Source of the DNA: DATARR01 sp044868005
GTDB taxonomy: Bacteria; Acidobacteriota; Thermoanaerobaculia; Multivoradales; UBA5704
Direction of reading: 5' to 3'
DNA: 64,000 bases
Assembly (NCBI GenBank): GCA_044868005.1
Contig: JBIOVX010000162.1
Span: 1 to 64,000, forward strand
Shown piece by piece: positions 57,401 to 64,000 of the stretch (its first letter is position 1; each line of letters starts with the position of its first letter). The notes beneath the pieces are model-generated. The model saw only the letters and a list, made by a program, of their open reading frames with translations. It made no database searches and was not told the origin of the DNA. Position numbers and translations under genes: made by a program.

Positions 57401-57694
57401 GAGCTCGCTCTGCACCACGGCCGCGCCTTCCGAGGTCCGGCTCTCGAGAGACTTGACGGAAGCGATGTCCTGCAACGCCTGCTCCAGGCGGGTCGTCACC
57501 TCGGTCTCGACCGCTCTCGCCGAGGCGCCAGGCCAGGACGCTTCGATGCCGACGCGCGGGGCTTCAAGGGAAGGAACCCACTCGAGGGGAATACGCAGGC
57601 AGGACCAGACCCCCAGCGCGACGAGCGCCGCGAGCCAGAGAAGGAGCCCGGTCCTGCGAGTTCGTACCAGCCACAAGGAAGGTCCGTGAGTCAT
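54431..57694 (-). CDS. RND-type efflux transporter (first)
   Basis: The 1087-residue product has the RND layout: N-terminal helix, first periplasmic loop (GIEASWPGASARAVETEVTT), six-helix block with LLFGLLVDNAIIVTERL in TM4 (proton-relay Asp), a second loop, and TM10-12 (GVLLTVGIVVNDSILLTDRYRR). It belongs to the HAE-1/AcrB-like class. ATG at 57694 is used. It is the last gene of the minus-strand set and lacks a membrane-fusion partner of its own; it might share the one at 62720. Confidence 0.93.
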   Translation of the reverse strand: MTHGPSLWLVRTRRTGLLLWLAALVALGVWSCLRIPLEWVPSLEAPRVGIEASWPGASARAVETEVTTRLEQALQDIASVKSLESRTSEGAAVVQSELMENRSLGVLRFEMLDRLAALSRRLPEGVSLNLISSTPEAFRDDLGFMTLQLVAPLSPAALRELAERDIAPRFFKLPGVAGVEIAGGEQRELLARVAPERLDIHRQPVTVLRERLAGVLHDRSYGTLPAAAGQVLLYRQGERALSSLAGLPLATDPGAQRAALRLSDLSRVELGIAPLRSVSRINGKPVVSLILERSPGSHLLRVARDVNKVVEETRQVLPPGAELLVADDRSESIREQFRDLALRGGLGLILVVLTLAAILRSRWAVVLVLVVAVLSLSAAMILFAVLGLTLNVLTIAGLVLLFGLLVDNAIIVTERLQVELVARPGGGVSGYAAAAVRAVRAVWLPLVGGTLTTCAVFLPMVYLSGELRTLFFSFAALCSLTLILSLLASVFVIPNLGHGLRNSTPRKIAAPSPARWLLLPYRLNLRHPKLSLSLLVLAIGLPTPLLPDLIEEPPEGWPSADARRFGERYNATFGGERFRGARVWLDPLLGGVTRPFLQKVELGKRWDFNERPEIRVRLQLPAGTGIARADERMRPFEREALVSPAVERTLVNVRERTATMRVLFRERATDTEEPYLLRERLIAHALQMAGLEISISGLLPTGFYSGLGEVSGLTVHAFGAGYEGLEEAAQRFARRLASYPRVAGVDVNAADRGQPPAREVVRFHWGPDAGAQTGLSARALAAALQPRLWREAPDFYTDFEGAPRVPVRVAMEGAEDVDLETLLGTPLAAGTGGPVRLADHAELSFEKDPPVIERFDQQYRRTLRVFFRGPYEMGRKMLDKEIASLRLPPGYRLERPKSEFFTAEVQKEFLWLVLGTIALVFLVIAAVLESWRLAAVAMLAVPLSWIGIVAGFLVSGQNFAEGAFIGVLLTVGIVVNDSILLTDRYRRLRQARPASPVPRLALLALRQRLRPMWATTLTSIAGMLPLLVVPKAGNFWVGLAVTVVGGLLASTLLAPMAVFATLSLTAARKPRTCAAKPSLRPSWARAE

Positions 57695-57748
57695 CGCCAA
57701 CCTGAAAATCTTGTCGCACCCTGGGTAGCAGCAAGGCCACGCCGGTTA

Positions 57749-57934
57749 CTATTCCAGCTCTGCGTCCTTCTCGTCGAAATCCTCCAGGATGTCGCCGCTC
57801 GACAGAACGCACCGATCGCCCGGATCGATCTTGCAGGTCACAGCGTTCGCGAATGGCGCGAATACGGAGCCCAACGTCATGGTGAGCGCGATCACCAGCA
57901 GTCCACCTTTCAGAATCTCGCCGAACGTTTTCAT
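57749..57934 (-). CDS. small exported two-cysteine peptide
   Basis: The 61-residue product has a Sec signal (MKTFGEILKGGLLVIALTM, core through FAPFANA) and a mature part of about 31 residues (VTCKIDPGDRCVLSSGDILE and an acidic tail) with two cysteines spaced C-x8-C that could form a disulphide. AAAGGAGATCGGAA precedes ATG at 57934. It lies 65 bases downstream of the propeller gene and 54 bases upstream of an RND pump gene. It resembles, by arrangement only, the NVEALA-type exported peptides found next to 6-bladed propellers in Bacteroidota. Confidence 0.65.
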   Translation of the reverse strand: MKTFGEILKGGLLVIALTMTLGSVFAPFANAVTCKIDPGDRCVLSSGDILEDFDEKDAELE

Positions 57935-57999
57935 TTCCGATCTCCTTTCAAAGGTTTGTGTTGTTCACTTCTCGTCCCCAGGGTGCGACCCGGGTCCGG

Positions 58000-59061
58000 T
58001 CAATCGGCTTCAGAATGCCTCCACATCGCGAGGGTGATGTTGTCGACCGTGTAGGCGCGGTCGGACGTCATGACCGCGTGCTTGGTCAGCGCCGGCGGCC
58101 GAAGCGAATACAGATAGCGGCCATCCGCAAGGTTGTAAACGTCGATAGAGCCCGTGATCCTCAAAGCTTTCCTGACCGGAGTCAGGACAAAGATCTTGCC
58201 CTCTGAAACGTTCACGCTTTGGGCATTGGGAAGCTCTTCGCGGTCGATCCACCGGTCGCCGTTGGTGGCCTTCGCAACCTTCGGCAGACCCTTTGCATTG
58301 ATCGTCTTGACCAGGTAGTCAAGGGTCCCCGCGGGAGAGTACCGGGCGATGAGCCCCACGTAGCGACCAACGTAGATAAATCCTCCTGCGCCGTCCGGCG
58401 CGAGCAGGCCTTCGACCGCGAAAGGACCGTCGGAGCGGCCATCCAAGAAAGCCGGCAACGCTCTGCGATCCTCGCCGGACTCGTCGAACAGCCGGAAGGG
58501 GGAACCGCTGCCAGTGATCATGAGGATGGTGAAGGTCTGCGATGCGGTGCGTACGAGACGATAAGGCGTGAGCGTCAATTTGATCTGCCGCTTCAGCCTG
58601 CCTCCGCGCTCGAAAATGCTGATTCTCCCGGCGTGCCCGTCCGAGACCCAGACCTCCCCCGGATGGCTGACGTCGAAATCGGTCAGGGAGATGAACTCGC
58701 CCGGTCCCTGCCCTTTCCCATATCCATACCGCGCCACGAGCTTGCCCTCGGGCGAAAACTCCTTGAGCAGCCACTCGGCCCCATCCACTACGAAAATTCC
58801 GCCGTCCGCCGAGACTTTCAACGTGGAGGCGTAGAGAAGGGCGCCGTCGCGAGCACTTTCGTCGCCGATGGCAAAAACCTTCTCGAAATGGATCGGGCGC
58901 CAAACCCGCTCCCGCTGCTTCTGGGGGGGTACCCGCCGCAGGGCGGCTTCGAGATGGCGCGGAACCGTGACATCGAAGCCCCGAAGATCTACGGCGGAGC
59001 CGACGATCAAAGAGGTGACGATCACGGCGAGCATCAAGAAAATGAATCTGCGTGTGCTCAT
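58000..59061 (-). CDS. 6-bladed beta-propeller protein
   Basis: The 353-residue product has an N-terminal membrane/signal segment (STRRFIFLMLAVIVTSLIVG) and an NHL/6-bladed propeller: VSADGGIFVVDGAEWLLKEFS, GEFISLTDFDVSHPGEVWVSDG, GGFIYVGRYVGLIARYS, INVYNLADGRYLYSL-like blades with repeated 'P-x-G' turns. Such proteins bind peptides, often beside small exported peptides. ATG at 59061; the longer open frame upstream is another frame of the MauE gene. It starts 11 bases after that gene. Confidence 0.85.
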   Translation of the reverse strand: MSTRRFIFLMLAVIVTSLIVGSAVDLRGFDVTVPRHLEAALRRVPPQKQRERVWRPIHFEKVFAIGDESARDGALLYASTLKVSADGGIFVVDGAEWLLKEFSPEGKLVARYGYGKGQGPGEFISLTDFDVSHPGEVWVSDGHAGRISIFERGGRLKRQIKLTLTPYRLVRTASQTFTILMITGSGSPFRLFDESGEDRRALPAFLDGRSDGPFAVEGLLAPDGAGGFIYVGRYVGLIARYSPAGTLDYLVKTINAKGLPKVAKATNGDRWIDREELPNAQSVNVSEGKIFVLTPVRKALRITGSIDVYNLADGRYLYSLRPPALTKHAVMTSDRAYTVDNITLAMWRHSEAD

Positions 59062-59072
59062 CTCGCTCTCCT

Positions 59073-59507
59073 CTACGACGCCACTCGCGACACCAGGCGT
59101 CCACGATAGGTTTTCCAGGGAGACTGCAGGAAGGCCATGACGGCCAGCACCAGGTTGTAAGCGATATGGGAGCCCTGCCCCTTGGCCAGGGTGAGGGTGA
59201 ACCAGCAGCCGCAGATGTCGCGGATGCCATAGATGCGATTGAAGGCGAGAGCCATGGTGAAAACCACCAGCAGTGAGCCGGCCAGGACCGCTGCCTGTCG
59301 GCTCCAGGCAGGGACGAGGAGACCGACCCCGGCGAGGAGCTCGATCGCGATGAGCGAAGGCGCCAGCACCGGCGACCATCCGGGAGGGACCAGCACGTAG
59401 GAGCTGAGCGCGTTCACGAAACCTGCAAAATGAAGAGCCTTGTCCACCGCGCTGAACAGAAAGATCATCGCCAGGAAGCCGCGAATCAGCAGATCTATCT
59501 TTTTCAT
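59073..59507 (-). CDS. MauE/DoxX-family membrane protein
   Basis: The 144-residue product has four membrane helices (LLIRGFLAMIFLFSAVDKAL, LAPSLIAIELLAGVGLLVPA, AAVLAGSLLVVFTMALAFNRI, HIAYNLVLAVMAFL) and the CGCW motif (IRDICGCWF) of MauE-type proteins. MauE family members support disulphide formation in exported proteins, which would suit the two-cysteine peptide downstream (inference). GAAAGGAGG lies upstream of ATG at 59507. Confidence 0.85.
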   Translation of the reverse strand: MKKIDLLIRGFLAMIFLFSAVDKALHFAGFVNALSSYVLVPPGWSPVLAPSLIAIELLAGVGLLVPAWSRQAAVLAGSLLVVFTMALAFNRIYGIRDICGCWFTLTLAKGQGSHIAYNLVLAVMAFLQSPWKTYRGRLVSRVAS

Positions 59508-59676
59508 GTGAACGTCCGTGCCTCCTTTCAGTTGGAGAATAGCCCCGGCCTGCCAAACCTCATCTGCAACTCTTTCTTCCGATTTCTTCTTGACGATCTC
59601 TCTTGACGGCCACGCGGCGGCGTACGCCGGAAACGGCGAAACGAAAGGAGAGAATCGAAAAGGGAGACTTCAGGAT

Positions 59677-59691
59677 GCCGCGAAAAGCGGC
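59677..59691 (-). terminator. small hairpin after the second RND pump gene
   Basis: GCCGC-GAAAA-GCGGC lies 3 bases past the stop of the pump gene at 59694. It has a 5-bp stem and no U tract, so at best it partly terminates. The 186-base gap to the MauE start may therefore hold a promoter for the downstream genes. Confidence 0.3.
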
Positions 59692-59693
59692 GT

Positions 59694-62600
59694 CTACGGA
59701 TTTCCGGCTGTGCGCTGGAGGATGATGGGCACCACGATCAGCACCAGCACCGTCACCGTCGTCAGACCACCGACGATGGCCAATGCGAGAGGTGCTTGGA
59801 GGCTCCCCCCCGTTCCCTGGCCGAGCGCCAGCGGCAAGAGTCCCATGACGGTGGTCACCATCGCCATGATGGTCGGCCGGAAACGGTCATGGCCCGCCTG
59901 GCGAATGGCCTCTGCGCAGGAGAGGCCCTCCCGCCGTCGTTGATTGACAAAATTCACTTTCAGAATCACATCGTTGTCCGCGATCCCCACCAGCATCACG
60001 CAAGCGATCAGGCTCATGAGATTCCAGCTCTGTCCGCAGATCGCCAGCATGAGCGCGGCCCCGCCGAGCGCCAGCGGCAGCATCGAAAGCACAATGAACG
60101 GCTGGTATGGGCTTTCGAATTGAGCGGCGAGGATGAGGTACATGAGCAATACGCTGAACAGCAGGCTCCACGCCACCGCCCTGAGGCTCTCGCGGAAGGC
60201 TTGATTGGCGCCGCCGACCTTCGCCCGCACCCTTGGCGGCAACGTCGCCTGCACAGCCGCCTCGACAGCTCTCGTGCCCGCGGCCAGTCCCACTTCCGGT
60301 GCCAGATCCGCGAGAAGCCGCACCACCGGCGCTTGGCCCTGCCGCAGCAACACAGCCGGCAGCCGCACCGCCTCGGCCCGCACGAACGTGCCCAAGGGCA
60401 GCATTCCGGCGCCGGTAGGCACCCGCTCCGCGAGAAGTCCTTCGACCGATCCCGCGGCAGCTCGCAGGACAACGGGGACCTGTTCGCGCATCAGGTGCAG
60501 CCGCGTGGCTTCCCGCCCCCGCGCCGCAGCCTCCAGGTAGCCGTCCAGCGTCTCGGGCTGGGCTCCCAGCCGGGCCAACGCGTCGCGATCGAACTGGAGG
60601 TCGTAGGCGGACACCCCTTCGGGGTCGCTGCGGACCACATTGGCGAGCTCCGGCCGCTTGGCAAGCGCGGGGAGAAGGACCGGCGCCCATGACTCCGCTT
60701 CGGACCTCCGCTCGGCAACCAGATCGATCACCAGATCGGACTCCGCGCTGACCAGGAGTGCCTCGAGCTGCGTCTTGACCGGCCGCGCTTCCATGCCGAG
60801 GTCCCGCGGCCTCGGCAGTTGCGCGAGCCTGTGCAGCACGGTCTTGGACCGCCATCCAGGCGCCAGCACCACCGTCATGTCGCCGGCGTACGGCGGGCGC
60901 GGATCGAAGTCGAGCCGCACATCGTCACGCTCTCCCAGATCCGCCAGCAGATGATCGATCGCGGGGAAATCCGCGAGAGCCTTCTCCAGTCCCACCGACC
61001 GCGCGGAGAGCAGGGAGAGATCCGCATCCGGCGGCAGGGTCAGCTTGACCTCCAGACGGCCCTCGTCGGTCTCCGGCACCACTTCTCTCGGCAGCAGCAA
61101 GGCCGCGACCACTGCGACGAGGAAGAAGGCCAGGGTTCCTACGATCACCCATCGCGGGCGGGCGAGACAGCGCTTCAGCATGGCTTCGTAGAGGGCAAGC
61201 CCCGGGCTGGGGGATGCCGTTCCAGCCAAGGCGTTGCTCCGATCCCGGGCGGCGATGAGCGGAACCACCGTGAGCGCCACCAGCAGCGAAGCACCGACCG
61301 AACAAGCTACCGCCAGCGACTGGTCGCGAAACAGACGCCCGGCAAGGCCCTCGACCAGGGTCAGCGGCACGAAGACGGCGAGGGTGGTCAACGTGCTGGA
61401 GGTGATCGCTCCCGCCACCTCTGCCGCGCCCTGGGCCGCGGCGTCGCGGGGGGAGAGGCCCTTTTCGCGGAAACGAGCGATGTTCTCCGCCACGACGACG
61501 GAATTGTCCACCAGCATTCCGACACCCAGCGCCAGCCCCGACAAGGAGATGAGGTTGAGGGTCACACCCAGCAGATCGAAGAGCAGCAACGTGAGGCCCA
61601 GCGAGAGCGGCACCGCCGCCGCGATGGCGAGCAAGAGCCGCATCTGGCGCACAAACAACAGGAGCACGAGCACGGAGAGCAACCCTCCCCAGAAGAGCGA
61701 CTGCAAGACCCCGTTGATCGCTCCTTTGATGAAGACGCTCTCGTCCACCACGACATCGAGGGCAACGTCGTGAAGCTCGGGGCGGAGCTCGGCGAGAGCC
61801 TGCCGTGCCTCGGTGACGGTGCGGAGCGCGTTGGCGCCGGGCCGCAGGTCGACCAGGAGCAGGAGCACCTCACGGCCGTCGAAACGCACGAGACCACGGC
61901 GCCGCTTCATTCCTTCGCGGACCGTGGCTACTTCCGACAGGCGCAAGGGCGGCTTGCCGGGCTCCGATATCACCGCCGCCCCCACCTCCCGGGCGTCGCG
62001 GAACTCGCCGCTCACCTCGATCGCGTAGCGAAAGGGGCCCTTCTGGATCGTTCCCCCGGACAGCGACACGTTGGCGTCCTGGAGGGCCCGCTCGGTGCGC
62101 AGCAGATCCACCCCGTGGGCCGCCATGCGGTCCGGCGCGACCTCGACCTGGATCTCGCGCTCGTAACCTCCCGTCACTCGCACCCGGGCGACACCGTCGA
62201 GTTGCTCGAGACGCCGGGCCACGAGATCCTCGGCGAGACGCTTCAAATCAATGAGGCCGGCGGACCCATGCTGACGCCCGTCCGGCCCGCTCAGGGCGAG
62301 AACCAGAATCGGGCGCTCGGAAGGATCGATCCCCAGTACGAGGGGCCGATCGGATTTCTCCGGCAGAAAACCAGCAAGCCGATCGAGCTTCTGGCGCACA
62401 TCGAGGGCGGCGTAGTCGAGATCGCTGTTCCAGCCGAAGTCGAGGCGCACCAAGCTGCCTCCAAGCTGGCTGCGGCTGGTTACCGACTTGACTCCCTGGA
62501 CGCCTGCGACGGCCTGCTCGATCGGCATCGTCAGACCCCGCTCGACCTGCTCCGGGGGCACCTCGGGCCACGAGGTCCAGACGAGAAGCGCCGGGAAGCT

Positions 62601-62723
62601 CAGCGACGGCAGCAGGGTTACCGGTACACGGAACAACGCCATCACCGAGAAGGCCGAGAGGAGGACGTAAAACGCGGTCACTCCGACCGGCCGTTGAAGA
62701 AGCCGGGCCAGCAGTAACTTCAC
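59694..62723 (-). CDS. RND-type efflux transporter (second)
   Basis: The 1009-residue product has VWTSWPEVPPEQVERGLTMP in the first loop, GVGMLVDNSVVVAENIARF in TM4 with the relay Asp, and TM10-12 with LVGIADNDVILKVNFVNQRR. It is of the HAE-1/MdtB-like class. The start is GTG at 62723, overlapping the stop of the membrane-fusion gene (GTGA), so the two form a pump. Confidence 0.93.
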   Translation of the reverse strand: MKLLLARLLQRPVGVTAFYVLLSAFSVMALFRVPVTLLPSLSFPALLVWTSWPEVPPEQVERGLTMPIEQAVAGVQGVKSVTSRSQLGGSLVRLDFGWNSDLDYAALDVRQKLDRLAGFLPEKSDRPLVLGIDPSERPILVLALSGPDGRQHGSAGLIDLKRLAEDLVARRLEQLDGVARVRVTGGYEREIQVEVAPDRMAAHGVDLLRTERALQDANVSLSGGTIQKGPFRYAIEVSGEFRDAREVGAAVISEPGKPPLRLSEVATVREGMKRRRGLVRFDGREVLLLLVDLRPGANALRTVTEARQALAELRPELHDVALDVVVDESVFIKGAINGVLQSLFWGGLLSVLVLLLFVRQMRLLLAIAAAVPLSLGLTLLLFDLLGVTLNLISLSGLALGVGMLVDNSVVVAENIARFREKGLSPRDAAAQGAAEVAGAITSSTLTTLAVFVPLTLVEGLAGRLFRDQSLAVACSVGASLLVALTVVPLIAARDRSNALAGTASPSPGLALYEAMLKRCLARPRWVIVGTLAFFLVAVVAALLLPREVVPETDEGRLEVKLTLPPDADLSLLSARSVGLEKALADFPAIDHLLADLGERDDVRLDFDPRPPYAGDMTVVLAPGWRSKTVLHRLAQLPRPRDLGMEARPVKTQLEALLVSAESDLVIDLVAERRSEAESWAPVLLPALAKRPELANVVRSDPEGVSAYDLQFDRDALARLGAQPETLDGYLEAAARGREATRLHLMREQVPVVLRAAAGSVEGLLAERVPTGAGMLPLGTFVRAEAVRLPAVLLRQGQAPVVRLLADLAPEVGLAAGTRAVEAAVQATLPPRVRAKVGGANQAFRESLRAVAWSLLFSVLLMYLILAAQFESPYQPFIVLSMLPLALGGAALMLAICGQSWNLMSLIACVMLVGIADNDVILKVNFVNQRRREGLSCAEAIRQAGHDRFRPTIMAMVTTVMGLLPLALGQGTGGSLQAPLALAIVGGLTTVTVLVLIVVPIILQRTAGNP

Positions 62724-63952
62724 TCCTCGACCTCCACCGGCGCCTCATGCGCCAGCGCGAAGTGGTTCGCGATCGCCACGCGGTCTCCCTCTTCGAGGCC
62801 GCTGAGAATTTCGATCAGCTCGCCGGAGCGGGCGCCCGTCTCGACATAGGTCCAGAGCGCCTTGCCCTCTTCGATGCGGAAAACAACCTTGCGGTCCTGG
62901 CGCTCCAGCACGGCCGCTGCCGGCACCAGGAGCCGGTCAGGCAGGCGGCCGGTTTCCAGCTCCACATAGCTGAAGAGCCCAGGCATCACGCGGCCCCGGG
63001 GATTGGGCAGGGTGACCGTCACCCGGCCGGTGCCTGTTTCTGGATCCACGATGGGGTTGATCGTGTGCACGAACCCATCGAGCACGGCGTCGCCCAAGGC
63101 GGGGATCCGCACCCGCGCCAAGGAGCCTTCGTGCAAGCGCACGATATCCGCCTCCAAGACGGAAACCTCCACTTTGAGGCGGGCGTCATCGAGCAACGTG
63201 AGAAGCGATTCTCCCGGCGCGATCTGCTGCCCGGGCTCCGCCGCCAGGTCGGCAATCCGGCCGGCGAAAGGAGCTCTGATCCCGGAGCGGTTCAGGGCAA
63301 GATGGGCTCGCGAAAGACGTTGTTCGGCTTGCAGCAGACCGCTGCTCGCAGCGCGGATCTCGATCTGGCGCCGGCCGGAGAGAAGGTCCTTCGTCTCTTC
63401 GTGGCGCGCCTCGGCGAGCCGCTGTTTCGAGATCAGTCCCTCCTCGAACAGGCGCTCGGCCTTCCCGGCCTCACCGCTGTCCGCCGCGGTCTTCCTGGAG
63501 GAGGGCTGGCTCCAACTCAAACCGCTCTCGTAATTCACCGCGTATTGCGCCCGGATCTTGAGCCAGTCAGCCTCCGCCTCCCGGACCTCGAGGAGAGTTT
63601 CGCTGTCGTCCAGGCGCACCAGAAGCTGACCTGCCCTGACCGGCTGTCCCTCTTCGACGAGACGCGCCACGACGCGGCCGGAAGTCTCAGCGGCAACCTT
63701 CACCAGGCGCCAGGGCTCGAGATATCCCGTAGCTTCCTTGCGCAGCAAGAGATCCGACCGCTGTACCTGAGCGACTTTGATCCGTTCGACAGAGCTGAAT
63801 TGCGCCGCGCCGGCTCGGGGATGCTCCACCTCGACCTGGGCCGTCACGTCGCGGGGGTGGAACCAGCTCCACGCCACCCCCGCTCCAAGGCTGAGGAGCA
63901 GCGCGACTCCACCTCCCAAACCCAGCTTGACGAAAGAGCGGCTCGTGGTCAT
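62720..63952 (-). CDS. RND membrane-fusion (periplasmic adaptor) protein
   Basis: The 410-residue product has an N-terminal membrane anchor (VKLGLGGGVALLLSLGAGVA), a split lipoyl domain (GRVVARLVEEGQPVRAGQLL and the later AEPGQQIAPGESLLTLLDD), a helical hairpin (EEGLISKQRLAEARHEETKD) and a beta-barrel end (VETGARSGELIEILSGLEEG). It links the RND pump to an outer-membrane channel. ATGA overlap with the gene upstream at 63949. Confidence 0.92.
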   Translation of the reverse strand: MTTSRSFVKLGLGGGVALLLSLGAGVAWSWFHPRDVTAQVEVEHPRAGAAQFSSVERIKVAQVQRSDLLLRKEATGYLEPWRLVKVAAETSGRVVARLVEEGQPVRAGQLLVRLDDSETLLEVREAEADWLKIRAQYAVNYESGLSWSQPSSRKTAADSGEAGKAERLFEEGLISKQRLAEARHEETKDLLSGRRQIEIRAASSGLLQAEQRLSRAHLALNRSGIRAPFAGRIADLAAEPGQQIAPGESLLTLLDDARLKVEVSVLEADIVRLHEGSLARVRIPALGDAVLDGFVHTINPIVDPETGTGRVTVTLPNPRGRVMPGLFSYVELETGRLPDRLLVPAAAVLERQDRKVVFRIEEGKALWTYVETGARSGELIEILSGLEEGDRVAIANHFALAHEAPVEVEE

Positions 63953-64000
63953 GACGGTGTCCTCCCAGTCTCGGGTTCGCTCTTCGGCTGCCCGGAAGGT
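63949..64000 (-). CDS. 3' end of an upstream gene, possibly the outer-membrane channel
   Basis: On the minus strand the frame reads PSGQPKSEPETGRTPS then TGA, which overlaps the adaptor start. Only 16 residues are inside the window. A TolC-type channel is often the first gene of such operons, but nothing in these residues shows it. Confidence 0.4.
   Translation of the reverse strand, partial: PSGQPKSEPETGRTPS

Overview
This is a high-GC bacterial chromosome segment (housekeeping genes look roughly two-thirds GC or more), Gram-negative in outlook: murE has the meso-diaminopimelate-type DNPR motif, and there are periplasmic parvulin foldases, a SurA-like protein and RND efflux pumps with a membrane-fusion protein. 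The mix of a complete division/cell-wall cluster, a very large GreA-fusion protein, a TPR regulator beside a small exported peptide, and 6-bladed propeller/MauE genes suggests a deep-branching phylum such as Acidobacteriota (possibly Thermoanaerobaculia). That placement is inference; no rRNA or tRNA gene was recognised in the window.

Layout. 1-4.1 kb: the end of an unknown gene, an Asp-nucleophile alpha/beta hydrolase, three copies of a palindromic REP-like repeat flanking a broken methyltransferase, and a lower-GC pair (DUF3800 protein plus PD-(D/E)XK nuclease) that looks like imported defence. 4.1-8.8 kb: an unrecognised three-gene operon under an XRE regulator with a palindromic operator; a small exported peptide followed by a TPR protein that probably starts at CTG; a second XRE regulator. 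8.8-9.13 kb: a 21-bp-phased array rich in small hairpins. 9.1-25.2 kb (minus strand): the division/cell-wall cluster mraZ-rsmH-ftsL-ftsI-murE-murF-mraY-murD-ftsW-murG-murC-ftsQ-ftsA-ftsZ, without murB or ddl, preceded by a four-box MraZ operator and a candidate promoter. 25.3-31 kb: a SurA-like foldase, a PpiC lipoprotein, a 138-bp inverted-repeat element that overlaps the lipoprotein start, and mfd.

31-39.8 kb is a patchwork of toxin-antitoxin genes and remnants: VapBC with an altered catalytic site, Phd plus a truncated RelE, MNT-HEPN, a nucleotidyltransferase with a small helical partner that also exists as a truncated copy, a HicB/HicA-like pair, and a membrane-anchored Mrr-type nuclease. 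Several short repeats are shared between distant gene ends, which points to duplication and shuffling. 39.8-54.4 kb (mostly plus strand) returns to core genes: lepA, a LON-domain protein, hflX, a three-gene TA module coupled to hemW, a DUF1579 protein, parE, a large GreA fusion, an ECF sigma/anti-sigma pair, a PspB-like protein and a class II DAHP synthase.

54.4-64 kb (minus strand) is a co-directional set: membrane-fusion protein, RND pump, MauE/DoxX protein, 6-bladed propeller, a 61-residue exported two-cysteine peptide, and a second RND pump. It resembles a peptide-processing and export locus and is the best candidate here for an undescribed system. Accessory genes (2-3.8 kb, 32.4-33.6 kb) have visibly lower GC than the core genes.
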